A stretch of DNA of 64,000 nucleotides from Candidatus Babeliales bacterium (GTDB lineage Bacteria > Babelota > Babeliae > Babelales > Chromulinivoraceae): positions 1-64,000 of the forward strand of contig JAGOSF010000002.1 in the NCBI GenBank assembly GCA_018062405.1, given 5' to 3'. A program made the position numbers and the translations under genes. Shown in pieces: positions 25,918 through 34,595 of the stretch. The notes below the pieces were generated by a model that saw only the letters and a list, made by a program, of their open reading frames with translations, did not search any database and was not told where the DNA came from. The number at the start of each line of letters is the position of its first letter. Positions within the stretch are counted from its first letter, which is position 1.

Positions 25918-25944
25918 GAATCATCCTTCAAATATCTTTACAAC

Positions 25945-26406
25945 CTACATTGTTTTGGTAATTTCCTTTAGTTCGCCAAATAGTCCATTTAATAACTCTT
26001 CAGCTTCCCAGGAAGTATAGCTCCACTGCACACCAGAATCAACTTTTGTCAAAACAGATCGATCACTTTTGATATCAATGATATCAACGCGAACAACATT
26101 CATTAACGGATGAACCATAGACGGGGCACGAACAACACCTACTCGACCTAAAATACTATACGCAACGTTTCCTGCTGCCATAAAAGAGATCATAACTTTC
26201 TTTTGCCAAACCATATTGTGATAACCTTGGTGATCTTTGTGAATGGTCAACAAAATACTTTCTTGTCCTTTTGGATACATACATTGGATTGGAGTTGTAT
26301 GCGGTAAACCTTTTTCAGAAAAAGTTGCCAATACTGCTACAGCTTTACCACTTTTCAACACTTCAACTAAATCTTCAGGAAGTTTAACCCCTACATGTTT
26401 TGCCAT
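25945..26406 (-). CDS. Pyridoxamine 5'-phosphate oxidase-fold protein
   Basis: 153 aa from the ATG at 26406 (AAGGG upstream). Split beta-barrel fold of the PNPOx-like flavin family: KAVAVLATFSEKGLPHTTPI is the typical first strand pair, followed by ILLTIHKDHQGYHNMVWQKKV and SYSILGRVGVV. Such proteins bind FMN, F420 or haem; the true vitamin B6 enzyme is longer, so the substrate is unknown. It lies 27 nt upstream of the coiled-coil protein gene. Confidence 0.75.
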   Translation of the reverse strand: MAKHVGVKLPEDLVEVLKSGKAVAVLATFSEKGLPHTTPIQCMYPKGQESILLTIHKDHQGYHNMVWQKKVMISFMAAGNVAYSILGRVGVVRAPSMVHPLMNVVRVDIIDIKSDRSVLTKVDSGVQWSYTSWEAEELLNGLFGELKEITKTM

Positions 26407-26452
26407 AAACACCCTTACAATATAAAATAATTTTAAATAATTAATTTTTTTA

Positions 26453-27628
26453 CTATTCTGGGAACAAATTAACCGCTACTTCATTTTCGACAACAAAGCC
26501 CCGCGGCGTCAAATATAACCTACCGTCCCCCTGCCTTACAAATCCCTGCATTTCAAGCCACTCTGCTTTTTCTTTAAATTGTTGCTGCTGCTCAGGTGTA
26601 AAATCTTGTAAAATATTTTCTATATCAACGCCTTTTGCTTGGCGTAAACCCAACATAATTTTTTCAGTACTAATTTGCTGCAAACTAATTTCTTCTGATT
26701 CATAAATCAAACCTTGCTCACCAGCAACTGCTTCAAAATAATTTCTTAAATTTTTATTATTTTGAAACCTAAATTGCCCATTAAACGAACAAGCTCCAAG
26801 ACCAAGACCTTTATAACCCTTGCGTTCCCAATATGCTTGATTATGCTTTGATTCAAAACCCTTTTTAGCAAAATTAGAAAGCTCATATCTATAAAATTCA
26901 TGCCGCTCTAAAATATCAACAGTCCAATAATATAAATCAATAATTTCATCATCTGGCGGCAAAACAACCGATTTCTGCTTTATTTTAAAATATAATGGCG
27001 TTTTTTCATGTACCATCAAAAAATAAACCGAAATATGCGTAATTGGCCATGACATCGCCTCAAGAATCATTGACTTCCACTCTTCTGACGAAACTCCAGG
27101 AAGACCTACGATAAAATCAACCGAAACATTTTTAAAAAGAGGTTCTGTTTTTTGTAATAAATTTATAACATCAATTTTAGTCTGATGTCTATTTAATCCT
27201 TGCAAAACAGTATCTTTTAAACTCTGTACGCCAATACTCAGGCGATTAATCCCAAGCTCTTTCCATAATTCTAAAGCTCCATCTTCAACAGTTCCTGGAT
27301 TAACCTCAAAAGTTACTTCAGTTTTTTCATCAAAACTTACAACCTCTCTTAAAACCCCAAACATTTCTCGTAACGAGGGTAATGGATACGTACTTGGCGT
27401 TCCACCACCAATATACAAAGTCTTTAAAGGCCCTTGAGCATCGAAAGATTTTTTAAAATCTCTTATTTCTTTACATAATGACTCATGATATTGCTGCATA
27501 AAGCTTTCATGTGAAGCTATAGCTACAAAATCACAAAAATTACATTTGTAAGGGCAAAAAGGCCAATGAATATACAGATGCTCTAAATTCTTAAAATAAT
27601 AAGCCAAATTAAGCTTCCTTGGTATCAT
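26453..27628 (-). CDS. hemW: HemW-like radical SAM protein
   Basis: 391 aa from the ATG at 27628. The radical-SAM cluster motif CPYKCNFC gives C25, C29 and C32 in the HemW/HemN context YIHWPFC...CDF. LYIGGGTPS is the SAM-binding GGE-like motif. The C-terminal part has the HemN_C domain (EKIMLGLRQAKGVD). HemW proteins bind haem and insert it into respiratory enzymes; many are misnamed oxygen-independent coproporphyrinogen oxidase. No haem biosynthesis genes are nearby. The start overlaps the preceding gene. Confidence 0.88.
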   Translation of the reverse strand: MIPRKLNLAYYFKNLEHLYIHWPFCPYKCNFCDFVAIASHESFMQQYHESLCKEIRDFKKSFDAQGPLKTLYIGGGTPSTYPLPSLREMFGVLREVVSFDEKTEVTFEVNPGTVEDGALELWKELGINRLSIGVQSLKDTVLQGLNRHQTKIDVINLLQKTEPLFKNVSVDFIVGLPGVSSEEWKSMILEAMSWPITHISVYFLMVHEKTPLYFKIKQKSVVLPPDDEIIDLYYWTVDILERHEFYRYELSNFAKKGFESKHNQAYWERKGYKGLGLGACSFNGQFRFQNNKNLRNYFEAVAGEQGLIYESEEISLQQISTEKIMLGLRQAKGVDIENILQDFTPEQQQQFKEKAEWLEMQGFVRQGDGRLYLTPRGFVVENEVAVNLFPE

Positions 27629-28124
27629 CAAGCTGTGACGTGTTTTCTATAAATTCTTTAATTAATTGAATATCTTTTTCGAGTTTGTCATGTGCTGCAA
27701 CTTCATGCTCAAATTTTAAAAATGTCATTCCCTGAAAAAGTCGATGCAATAAGCGAATGTCACTATCAGACATATAATCTTGGGCATGTTGTACAATTTC
27801 TTTATCCGTCAATCGAAGAAAAATTGCATGATACCTGCAAGCTAGGTATGTTTTTATAATTAAGGATACCTTAAAATAACAATCTTTACTATCTTGTTTA
27901 CTGACAATCTGAAAGTTTTTTAAGCTATCAAGCTGCTGATAGGCAATAACTGAACAATCTACTAATTTTGTTTTCTTAACATATTTTGTATAGATAAAAT
28001 ATAGTAAAGCTCCCAGTAAAGCTAAAGCAAGAATAATTAAAATATTATAAAACCAAGCTTGTCTATAAAAAGGTTGATACCAAATATCATAAATATCGAT
28101 TAACTGATCTTTATCTTGTATCAT
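27609..28124 (-). CDS. Membrane protein, DUF4381-like, partner of DUF58 protein
   Basis: 171 aa with a short N-terminal part, one membrane helix at about 24-46 (NILIILALALLGALLYFIYT), and a helical cytoplasmic domain containing YFKVSLIIKTYLACRYH. It overlaps the DUF58 gene by 4 nt (ATGA) and hemW by about 20 nt. In many bacteria a DUF4381 protein of this shape sits between DUF58 and the Bat von Willebrand proteins. Here the MoxR ATPase and Bat genes are absent from the neighbourhood. Confidence 0.65.
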   Translation of the reverse strand: MIQDKDQLIDIYDIWYQPFYRQAWFYNILIILALALLGALLYFIYTKYVKKTKLVDCSVIAYQQLDSLKNFQIVSKQDSKDCYFKVSLIIKTYLACRYHAIFLRLTDKEIVQHAQDYMSDSDIRLLHRLFQGMTFLKFEHEVAAHDKLEKDIQLIKEFIENTSQLDDTKEA

Positions 28125-28993
28125 GGCACCGCCATTCGCCGTTTGAAAAATAAAATTAATGTTTTTAAAAAATTTGTATCAATAGCAATATCAAGACAAT
28201 CAATGTTACATCTTCTCAATAATTGATCTTGCAAGGCAATACGATTTTCTAGTTTTTTCTGTAAATCTGCTGATTGTTGTCCTGAAAAATGCAATAGGAA
28301 TGTCGCTTGAGTCTCTGGATCCTGACCCCAAACATATCCAACTGGTGGAAGTTTTTTCATTATCTCATCAATACAACGAATCGCTACAACTTCTCTTTTG
28401 CAAACTAACTGCTTTAATGATTGCTCAAAACCTTCGGCAATAAAATCAGAAACGATCACAACAGCTGCTTCACTTCTAAAAGTGTCGATTAAATAACGAC
28501 ATACAACATTAATATCGGTTTTTTTATAGACAGGCTTATAAGAAAAAATAGTTTCCATCAAATACATGGTATGTTTATAACCACGAGACGGGGCTATAAA
28601 TTTTTCAACCTGATCAGAAAATAAAAGTAATCCAATATTATCTTGTTCAAACTCTCCAACGCATGACAATATTGCTATAACTTGTTGCATAACATCAGAC
28701 GTAAGACCTTGCTTACCAGCAAAAAAAGTTGATGCAGAAACATCTAAACACAAAACAATAGTCCTATTTTTCTCTTCCAAATATTGACGAACAAGTAACT
28801 TACCTGTTCGAGCGCTACTGTTCCAATCCATAAATCGAATGTCGTCGCCATAATTATATGCACGAATCTGATCAAATTCAAATCCAGAACCCTTTCGCTT
28901 CGTGACATGCCCACCAACTAAAGTTCCATTCATAACGCGGCGTGTACGAAATTTAATTTCATGGATTTTTTTTAAAATCTCTGGTGATAACAT
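28121..28993 (-). CDS. DUF58 / von Willebrand A-like protein
   Basis: 290 aa. DUF58 signature at FDQIRAYNYGDDIRFMDWNSSARTG, then a vWA-like domain with the metal-site motif LDVSAST (DxSxS) and VIVSDFIAEGFE. DUF58 proteins work with MoxR AAA ATPases in envelope stress or protein maturation. It is the first gene of an overlapping unit with the DUF4381-like gene and hemW, 55 nt after serS. Confidence 0.85.
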   Translation of the reverse strand: MLSPEILKKIHEIKFRTRRVMNGTLVGGHVTKRKGSGFEFDQIRAYNYGDDIRFMDWNSSARTGKLLVRQYLEEKNRTIVLCLDVSASTFFAGKQGLTSDVMQQVIAILSCVGEFEQDNIGLLLFSDQVEKFIAPSRGYKHTMYLMETIFSYKPVYKKTDINVVCRYLIDTFRSEAAVVIVSDFIAEGFEQSLKQLVCKREVVAIRCIDEIMKKLPPVGYVWGQDPETQATFLLHFSGQQSADLQKKLENRIALQDQLLRRCNIDCLDIAIDTNFLKTLILFFKRRMAVP

Positions 28994-29048
28994 GAGACTT
29001 CTTTCGTAATGTATAAAATTTATAACATAATGTCATAAAAAAGATCGA

Positions 29049-30287
29049 TTACTCAAACAAACCTTGTTTTTTTATAATATCTGGCAACTCAATTGATCCA
29101 TCTGCCTGCTGGTAAGTTTCCATAATCGCTACCATTAATCGAGGTAACGCCAAAGAAGACGCGTTCAACGTATGAGGATATACTGTTTTACCACCTTTAA
29201 ATTCACGATATCTAATTCCACCTCTACGAGCCTGAAATGCATGACAATTACTTGCTGAAGAAACTTCATAGTAAGCTTTTTGCCCTGGCATCCACACTTC
29301 GATATCAAAAGTTTTTACGGATTGAAATGAAGTGTCTTGAGCAGCAAGTAAAGAAACTCGATAATGTAAACCTAGCATCTGTAAAATATTTTCTGCTGCT
29401 GCAACCATTTTTTCAAGTTCTGCAGCTGATTCTTCTGGAGTAACAATTGAATATAATTCTAATTTTTCAAATTCATGAATACGAATAAGCCCACGTTCTG
29501 CACTACCATACCCGCCAGCTTCACGACGAAAACAACTGGTCCATGAAGTCATACGAACTGGCAATTGTCCACGATCTAAAATCATATCGCGATACATATT
29601 TGTCAAATTAACTTCTGACGTTGGTGATAAATAAAGATCTTCATTTTCAACTTTATAAACACCATCAGCAAATTTTGGTAATTGTCCTGCAGCTTCTAGC
29701 GATCGTGTATTAACAAGATATGGTGGTAATATTGGATGAAAACCATGCTTCATATTATTTTTCAACATTAAATGAGTTAATGAATACAATAATTTTACAG
29801 CATCACCTTTGTAAAGGGCAAAGTTACTTCCTGTCATACGAGCCGCAGCTTCAAAATCGAACCATTCAAGTTTATTACCAAGTTCTACGTGACTTTGAGG
29901 CTCAAAATCAAACATTGGCTTTGAACCAATTTCACGAACAACTACGTTTGCTTCTTTGTTTCCTGTCGGAACATCTAACTCTGCTGGATTTGGACAAGAC
30001 TCATATAAATTTTTGAATACAGTTTCAAGAGTTTTAAACTCTTGCTCTTTTTCTTTTAAAGATTTTCCGATTTCTACCGATTGTAGCCTTATTTCGTCAG
30101 TAAAACCTGTTTTAGCTTGGTCTGCAAGTTTATTTTTTGCTTCACGAAGCGCCTCTACTTCTAAAGAAATAGCACGGAATGCTTTATCTGCAGAAAGCAA
30201 AGCTTGAACATCAAAACGTGGATCTTTTTTTACAATACGAGCAATAATATCATCTTCGTTATGACGAAGAGCTGCTAAATCAATCAT
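29049..30287 (-). CDS. serS: Seryl-tRNA synthetase
   Basis: 412 aa from the ATG at 30287, which gives the usual MIDL N-terminus and has TGGAG upstream; a TTG four codons earlier is rejected. N-terminal coiled-coil arm at about 30-110, then class II motifs: motif 2 in TSCFRREAGGYG and motif 3 near the end in NASSLALPRLMVAIME. It charges tRNA-Ser. The gene ends 55 nt before the DUF58 gene. Confidence 0.96.
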   Translation of the reverse strand: MIDLAALRHNEDDIIARIVKKDPRFDVQALLSADKAFRAISLEVEALREAKNKLADQAKTGFTDEIRLQSVEIGKSLKEKEQEFKTLETVFKNLYESCPNPAELDVPTGNKEANVVVREIGSKPMFDFEPQSHVELGNKLEWFDFEAAARMTGSNFALYKGDAVKLLYSLTHLMLKNNMKHGFHPILPPYLVNTRSLEAAGQLPKFADGVYKVENEDLYLSPTSEVNLTNMYRDMILDRGQLPVRMTSWTSCFRREAGGYGSAERGLIRIHEFEKLELYSIVTPEESAAELEKMVAAAENILQMLGLHYRVSLLAAQDTSFQSVKTFDIEVWMPGQKAYYEVSSASNCHAFQARRGGIRYREFKGGKTVYPHTLNASSLALPRLMVAIMETYQQADGSIELPDIIKKQGLFE

Positions 30288-30338
30288 GAAAAACTCCAAA
30301 AGAAGAGAATAGTGTTTATATCAAGCAATAATATAACA

Positions 30339-30379
30339 TAAAAATTAAGGCCGCAACAGATATCTGCAACGACCTTAAA
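30339..30379 (-). terminator. Terminator after the HU-type gene
   Basis: On the minus strand TTAAGG...CCTTAA arms enclose an imperfect stem and are followed by TTTTTATG. It separates the HU-type gene from serS. Confidence 0.55.
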
Positions 30380-30427
30380 AATGGATAAATCTCTATTCGC
30401 TAAGGCAAAACCTTACGATACTTATTA

Positions 30428-30712
30428 TTATAAGTGAGCTGAACGAACGATTTCTCTAAGATTTTTACCAGCTTTGAATTTAGGAACAGTTACTCTTGGG
30501 ATGCTAATTTTTTCTTTAGTCGCAGGGTTAATACCTTGGCGAGCTGGACGATCTGAAACTAAGAATGACCCAAATCCAGTAATTGAAACTTTTTTACCTT
30601 GTTTCAATGCTCTTTCAACAATTCTTGTTAAAGCATCAAGCACGCGTGAAACATCTTTTTTACTAAAAGTTGTTTCTTCGCTTAGCGCATTGATTAAATC
30701 AGTTTTGTTCAT
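30428..30712 (-). CDS. HU/IHF-type nucleoid protein
   Basis: 94 aa, full length for the family. N-terminal MNKTDLINALSEET, beta-arm region GFGSFLVSDRPARQGINPAT with the DNA-intercalating proline in RQGINP, and C-terminal FKAGKNLREIV. An AGGAGG ribosome-binding site lies 8 nt before the ATG. It bends and packages DNA and, with the H1-like protein, makes two nucleoid proteins in this window. Whether it is HU or one IHF subunit cannot be settled by eye. Confidence 0.95.
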   Translation of the reverse strand: MNKTDLINALSEETTFSKKDVSRVLDALTRIVERALKQGKKVSITGFGSFLVSDRPARQGINPATKEKISIPRVTVPKFKAGKNLREIVRSAHL

Positions 30713-30966
30713 CTATGCCTCCTAAAAAATTTACATATAGTTATTTGACTGCTTATTTTATCTTCAAGATTTTTAAACCTTCTTGTAACAAAGAGTAATT
30801 TGATTTATTCATTTGTCAAATTCATTCTGTATTTTTTGTAAAAAAGTTGACACTTATCAACTAATAGACTCTCTAGAAGATAATTTCTTTATAATTGTTG
30901 AGTTCTAATTTTTTTGGTATTTTAAATAAAATATGCTTTTTTCTCTTACCTTAAAAGGTTGTACTT

Positions 30967-31791
30967 ATGTTGATCGATACTCATTGCCATATCAATATCA
31001 TGTTACGCGGATACAAGACCAAATCATCATATACAGAGTTTACACCAAGTGAAATAGAGCACGCAGATAAAATCATTGAACAAGCTTACAAACAAGACAC
31101 ACAGCTCATCATCAACGTCGGGACCGACCTTATCGAAAGTTTAACCTGCGTAAATTTAGCTAAAATCTATACAAATTGCTACGCAATTGTCGGAATTCAC
31201 CCAAATGATGCAACCGAAAACTGGAAAGATGATTTTAAAAAGATAAGTTCGTACGTTCAAGAACATGAACTTCATAAAATTATTGGTATCGGCGAATGTG
31301 GTATCGACCTTCATTATGAAAATTATAACTTGAGCCGCCAGCAAGATGCGTTTAAAGCTCAAATCGAATTGGCTCTTGAACACGACCTTGCATTATCGAT
31401 TCATTCTCGTGACGCAGCAGAAGAAACTTTTAAAATTATTGACCAATATCGCAACGAATCTAATTTTCGTGGCATCATGCACTGCTTTGCTTACGACCAA
31501 GGTTATGCAGATGAAGCTATCAAATCGAACTTAGTTTTAGGAATTGGTGGCACGCTCACCTATCCAAAAAATGAAATTTTACGCTCTGTCGTAAAAACTA
31601 TCGGCCTTGAAAATATTGTTTTAGAAACTGATGCTCCTTTTTTACCACCACAAACTATGCGCGGTAAAGAAAATTCCCCAGCAAATATTAAAATAGTTGC
31701 AGAGTTTATTGCTCAATTAAAAGAAACTACGTATGAAACAGTTGCAAACGTTACAACGAACAATGTAAAAAAGCTTTGTAAACTTGCATAA
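30967..31791 (+). CDS. tatD: TatD-family metal-dependent DNase
   Basis: 274 aa. Metal ligands visible in DTHCH (residues 4-8), GECGIDLHY, HSRDA and the C-terminal ETDAPFLPP. TatD enzymes act as 3' exonucleases or D-aminoacyl-tRNA deacylase-like hydrolases. First gene of a rightward run tatD-csaA-symporter-ankyrin. Confidence 0.93.
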   Translation: MLIDTHCHINIMLRGYKTKSSYTEFTPSEIEHADKIIEQAYKQDTQLIINVGTDLIESLTCVNLAKIYTNCYAIVGIHPNDATENWKDDFKKISSYVQEHELHKIIGIGECGIDLHYENYNLSRQQDAFKAQIELALEHDLALSIHSRDAAEETFKIIDQYRNESNFRGIMHCFAYDQGYADEAIKSNLVLGIGGTLTYPKNEILRSVVKTIGLENIVLETDAPFLPPQTMRGKENSPANIKIVAEFIAQLKETTYETVANVTTNNVKKLCKLA

Positions 31792-31849
31792 TCAAACCTT
31801 TTTTTTTATTCTAAAAAGATAATTTAAACAAAGGCAATAGAAAGATCTC

Positions 31850-32188
31850 ATGGCAACAATAAGTTACGATGATTTTGAAAAAATTGATTTACGATCTGGC
31901 ACTATTGTAAAAGCTGAATCTTTCCCTCAAGCTAGAAAACCAGCCTATAAAATATGGGCAGACTTCGGTCCTGAATTTGGAGTTTTGCAAACATCTGCTC
32001 AAGTCACTCTTTTATATACTCCAGAATCATTAGTTGGCCGCCCCATTGTTGGGTGTATCAACCTTGGCGAAAAGAATATTGCAGGATTTTTATCCCAATT
32101 TCTTCTCGTTGGATTTTCAAATCAAAATGGTGCTATCAGTTTAGTAACTGTAGATTCAATAGTTCCAAATGGACAAAAGCTTCATTAA
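31850..32188 (+). CDS. csaA: tRNA-binding-domain chaperone CsaA
   Basis: 112 aa OB-fold of the EMAP/ARC1 type: FEKIDLRSGTIVKAE, FPQARKPAYKIWADFG, LVGRPIVGCINL and the end LVTVDSIVPNGQKLH are the family consensus. CsaA is a small export-related chaperone with tRNA affinity. The symporter gene starts 24 nt downstream. Confidence 0.93.
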   Translation: MATISYDDFEKIDLRSGTIVKAESFPQARKPAYKIWADFGPEFGVLQTSAQVTLLYTPESLVGRPIVGCINLGEKNIAGFLSQFLLVGFSNQNGAISLVTVDSIVPNGQKLH

Positions 32189-32212
32189 ATTTAAAACAAT
32201 TCAAGGATTCCT

Positions 32213-33613
32213 GTGTTTAATTCGATGTTCGAAGCATTTATAGCCTACTTTGCACTTTTGCTTGGTGTAGGGTTGTATTTTTATCACAAAAACAAATCTC
32301 AAAATGATTTTAATCTTGGTGGCAGAAAATTAAACTTCTGGATTACTGCAATTTCTGCACAAGCAAGTGATATGAGCGACTGGCTTTTCATGGGATTTCC
32401 CGGCGCTATTTATGCAACAGGATTAATTGAAGTTTGGACTGCAGTTGGACTTGTGTTTTTTATGTTCTTAAATTGGCATTTTATTGCGCCTCGCTTTCGC
32501 GTTGCAACAGAATCTGCGTCAAGTGCAACACTTGCATCTTTCTTGCAAGCACGATTTGGTGCTCAAAATAATGCAATTCGCGTCATCAGCGGCCTGCTTT
32601 GCCTTTACTTTTTTATTTTTTACATTGCTGCAGGGCTTGCTGGATTAGGAAGAGTTTTTGAGCAAGCGTTTGCTATCAACTATTATCAAGGTATCGTTCT
32701 AGGGCTTGCAATTACCTTAAGCTATTCAATTTTAGGCGGCCTTTTAGCTGTGGCTTGGAGTAATCTGATCCAAGGTATTTTTCTTATGATTGCTATTTTA
32801 TTAGTACCTTTTTATGCGATTTACCAACTTGGCGGCATTCAAACTTTTCTATCGATTTTACAACAACAATCACCACAATATTTATCTGCTATGCCAGCTC
32901 ACAACGGATTAATCGGCATACTGTTTGCAAGTATGGCTTGGGGACTTGGTTATTTTGGACAACCTCATATTTTAATTAACTTTATGAGCCTTGATGATGT
33001 TGCCAATATGCGCAAAGCAAAATACGTTGGAATTAGCTGGCAAATTTTAGTTTTAAGTGCTGCTATCTTAGTTGGCCTTGTTGGTAAAGCATTTATTCAT
33101 CCAGCTCTTGCTAACTGCGAACTAGTCTTTATTTCTATGGTCACCACCATGTTTGCACCATTTCTTGCGGGTATTATTTTATGTGCCATGCTTGCAGCAA
33201 CAATTTCAACCATCAACACGCAATCACTGGTTTCTGCTGCACTCATCACCGAAGATTTATATTATCCGTTCGTTAAAAATCAAGTGACCGTAGAGCAAAA
33301 ATTAAAATTCACTCGCGCTGCAATTTTCGTTATTCCATTGCTGGCGCTGATCGCAGCATTTTATAATACCGATAAGATTTTTAATCTTGTTTTTTATGCA
33401 TGGTCTGGCCTTGGCTGTAGTTTTGGCCCGCTCGTCATCTTATCGCTGTATACAAAATTTGTAACTCCACAAGGAGCCATCGCTGGATTACTTACTGGTG
33501 GATTAACTGGCATATTCTGGCCAATCAGCAGCACCATTCCACCACTTGTCATCGGATTTATTTTAAACTTAAGCGCAACTTTTATTGTTTCAAAATTAAC
33601 TAAGAAAGATTAA
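32213..33613 (+). CDS. Sodium/solute symporter (PutP-like)
   Basis: 466 aa with about 13 membrane segments of the SSS family. Typical parts are FNLGGRKLNFWITAISAQASDMSDWL (Na+ and substrate site), GLGYFGQPHIL and ATISTINTQSLVSAALITEDLY. Closest by pattern to sodium/proline symporters, consistent with scavenging host amino acids. The start is a GTG with AAGGA upstream. The next gene begins 2 nt after its stop. Confidence 0.9.
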   Translation: MFNSMFEAFIAYFALLLGVGLYFYHKNKSQNDFNLGGRKLNFWITAISAQASDMSDWLFMGFPGAIYATGLIEVWTAVGLVFFMFLNWHFIAPRFRVATESASSATLASFLQARFGAQNNAIRVISGLLCLYFFIFYIAAGLAGLGRVFEQAFAINYYQGIVLGLAITLSYSILGGLLAVAWSNLIQGIFLMIAILLVPFYAIYQLGGIQTFLSILQQQSPQYLSAMPAHNGLIGILFASMAWGLGYFGQPHILINFMSLDDVANMRKAKYVGISWQILVLSAAILVGLVGKAFIHPALANCELVFISMVTTMFAPFLAGIILCAMLAATISTINTQSLVSAALITEDLYYPFVKNQVTVEQKLKFTRAAIFVIPLLALIAAFYNTDKIFNLVFYAWSGLGCSFGPLVILSLYTKFVTPQGAIAGLLTGGLTGIFWPISSTIPPLVIGFILNLSATFIVSKLTKKD

Positions 33614-33615
33614 TT

Positions 33616-34098
33616 ATGAAGGCCGTCAAACGATTCCTATGTTACAGTTTCATCTTCTTAGCATTTGTAACTCTAATAGAATGTTCTGCAAAAAGAAGTG
33701 ATGTATCTCAATTAACACAAGAAGAATTAAATAGAGCATTATTAAGCGCTGCTCAAGTTGCTTCCATTGGACAAATAAAAGCAGTCCTAAGATGTGGAGC
33801 CAATATCAACTATCAAGAACCTGCAACTGGAGATACCGCGCTCCATAAACTCCTAAAAACAGAAGATTCTTTATCTAAAAAAAATATTGATGCAAGAAGA
33901 TTTTTAATAGTTCAAGGAGCTAAGGAAGATATTCCTAATCGTAAAGGCTTTACAGTAACTATGCTTCGAGAACAAGAAATAGACCAGATCACAGAAGATG
34001 AAGGCTTTAGCCGAAGAAGAAATGAGCTCATACAACGAATAAAAGAAGCAAGATTGAGAGTAGATCAAACTTCTGGTACAAAAGATCAGCATAAATAA
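33616..34098 (+). CDS. Secreted ankyrin-repeat protein
   Basis: 160 aa with an N-terminal hydrophobic signal (MKAVKRFLCYSFIFLAFVTLI) and two to three ankyrin repeats at about 35-125 (LLSAAQVASIGQIKAVLRCG, TGDTALHKLLKTED, ARRFLIVQGAKEDIPNRKGFT). The end is charged. The gene is 2 nt after the symporter gene, so it is co-transcribed. It belongs to the same broad class as the ankyrin protein at 19120. Confidence 0.75.
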   Translation: MKAVKRFLCYSFIFLAFVTLIECSAKRSDVSQLTQEELNRALLSAAQVASIGQIKAVLRCGANINYQEPATGDTALHKLLKTEDSLSKKNIDARRFLIVQGAKEDIPNRKGFTVTMLREQEIDQITEDEGFSRRRNELIQRIKEARLRVDQTSGTKDQHK

Positions 34099-34117
34099 AA
34101 GTCTTACTACAAAAGAT

Positions 34118-34588
34118 TTATTTAACAATAAGCCAATATTTTAATCGAGTAATCACTCGATCTAAAACGATGTGCGAAATTGCACCAGCTAAAAAGAAGA
34201 GCGCATTTTTCATAGCCCATGCTGAATATTGTGCATGAAAGCTGCCAATAACTAAACCTGTTGAAATCGAAATGAAAATTAAAAACCAAAGTTCATGAAA
34301 GATGCCACGATGCTTGACCAGCAAAGGGACTGTCGCAAGCAAACTTAATCCAATAAACAGATCTGTTCGTTCGTAATATAAAAAACAACACAAAATAATA
34401 AGGCCTAAACTATAAAATAGCTTTTGGCCTTTGCTTTTAATATCAATATCAGGAAACAGTGAACCAACGATGCAAAAAACAAAACCTGATGCAATGACAG
34501 GTAATGATGGCTGCATAGATTTAATACATTGCAAAATAGCAAGATAGGTAAGAGTTCCACCAATTAAATGACCACGAAATCCAGGCAT
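34118..34588 (-). CDS. DUF457 inner-membrane metal-dependent hydrolase (YdjM-like)
   Basis: 156 aa with four to five membrane segments. The family His/Asp pattern is present: FRGHLIGG near the start, LFPDIDIKSKG, VKHRGIFHELW and AISHIVLDRVI. YdjM-type proteins are induced by DNA damage in E. coli; the biochemical role is unclear. Last gene of a four-gene leftward operon. Confidence 0.8.
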   Translation of the reverse strand: MPGFRGHLIGGTLTYLAILQCIKSMQPSLPVIASGFVFCIVGSLFPDIDIKSKGQKLFYSLGLIILCCFLYYERTDLFIGLSLLATVPLLVKHRGIFHELWFLIFISISTGLVIGSFHAQYSAWAMKNALFFLAGAISHIVLDRVITRLKYWLIVK

Positions 34589-34595
34589 AATTTTC

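Noticed and set aside
33616-33690. Lipoprotein signal in the ankyrin protein (LIEC)
   Set aside because: Glu at -1 does not fit a lipobox; a plain signal peptide is more likely.
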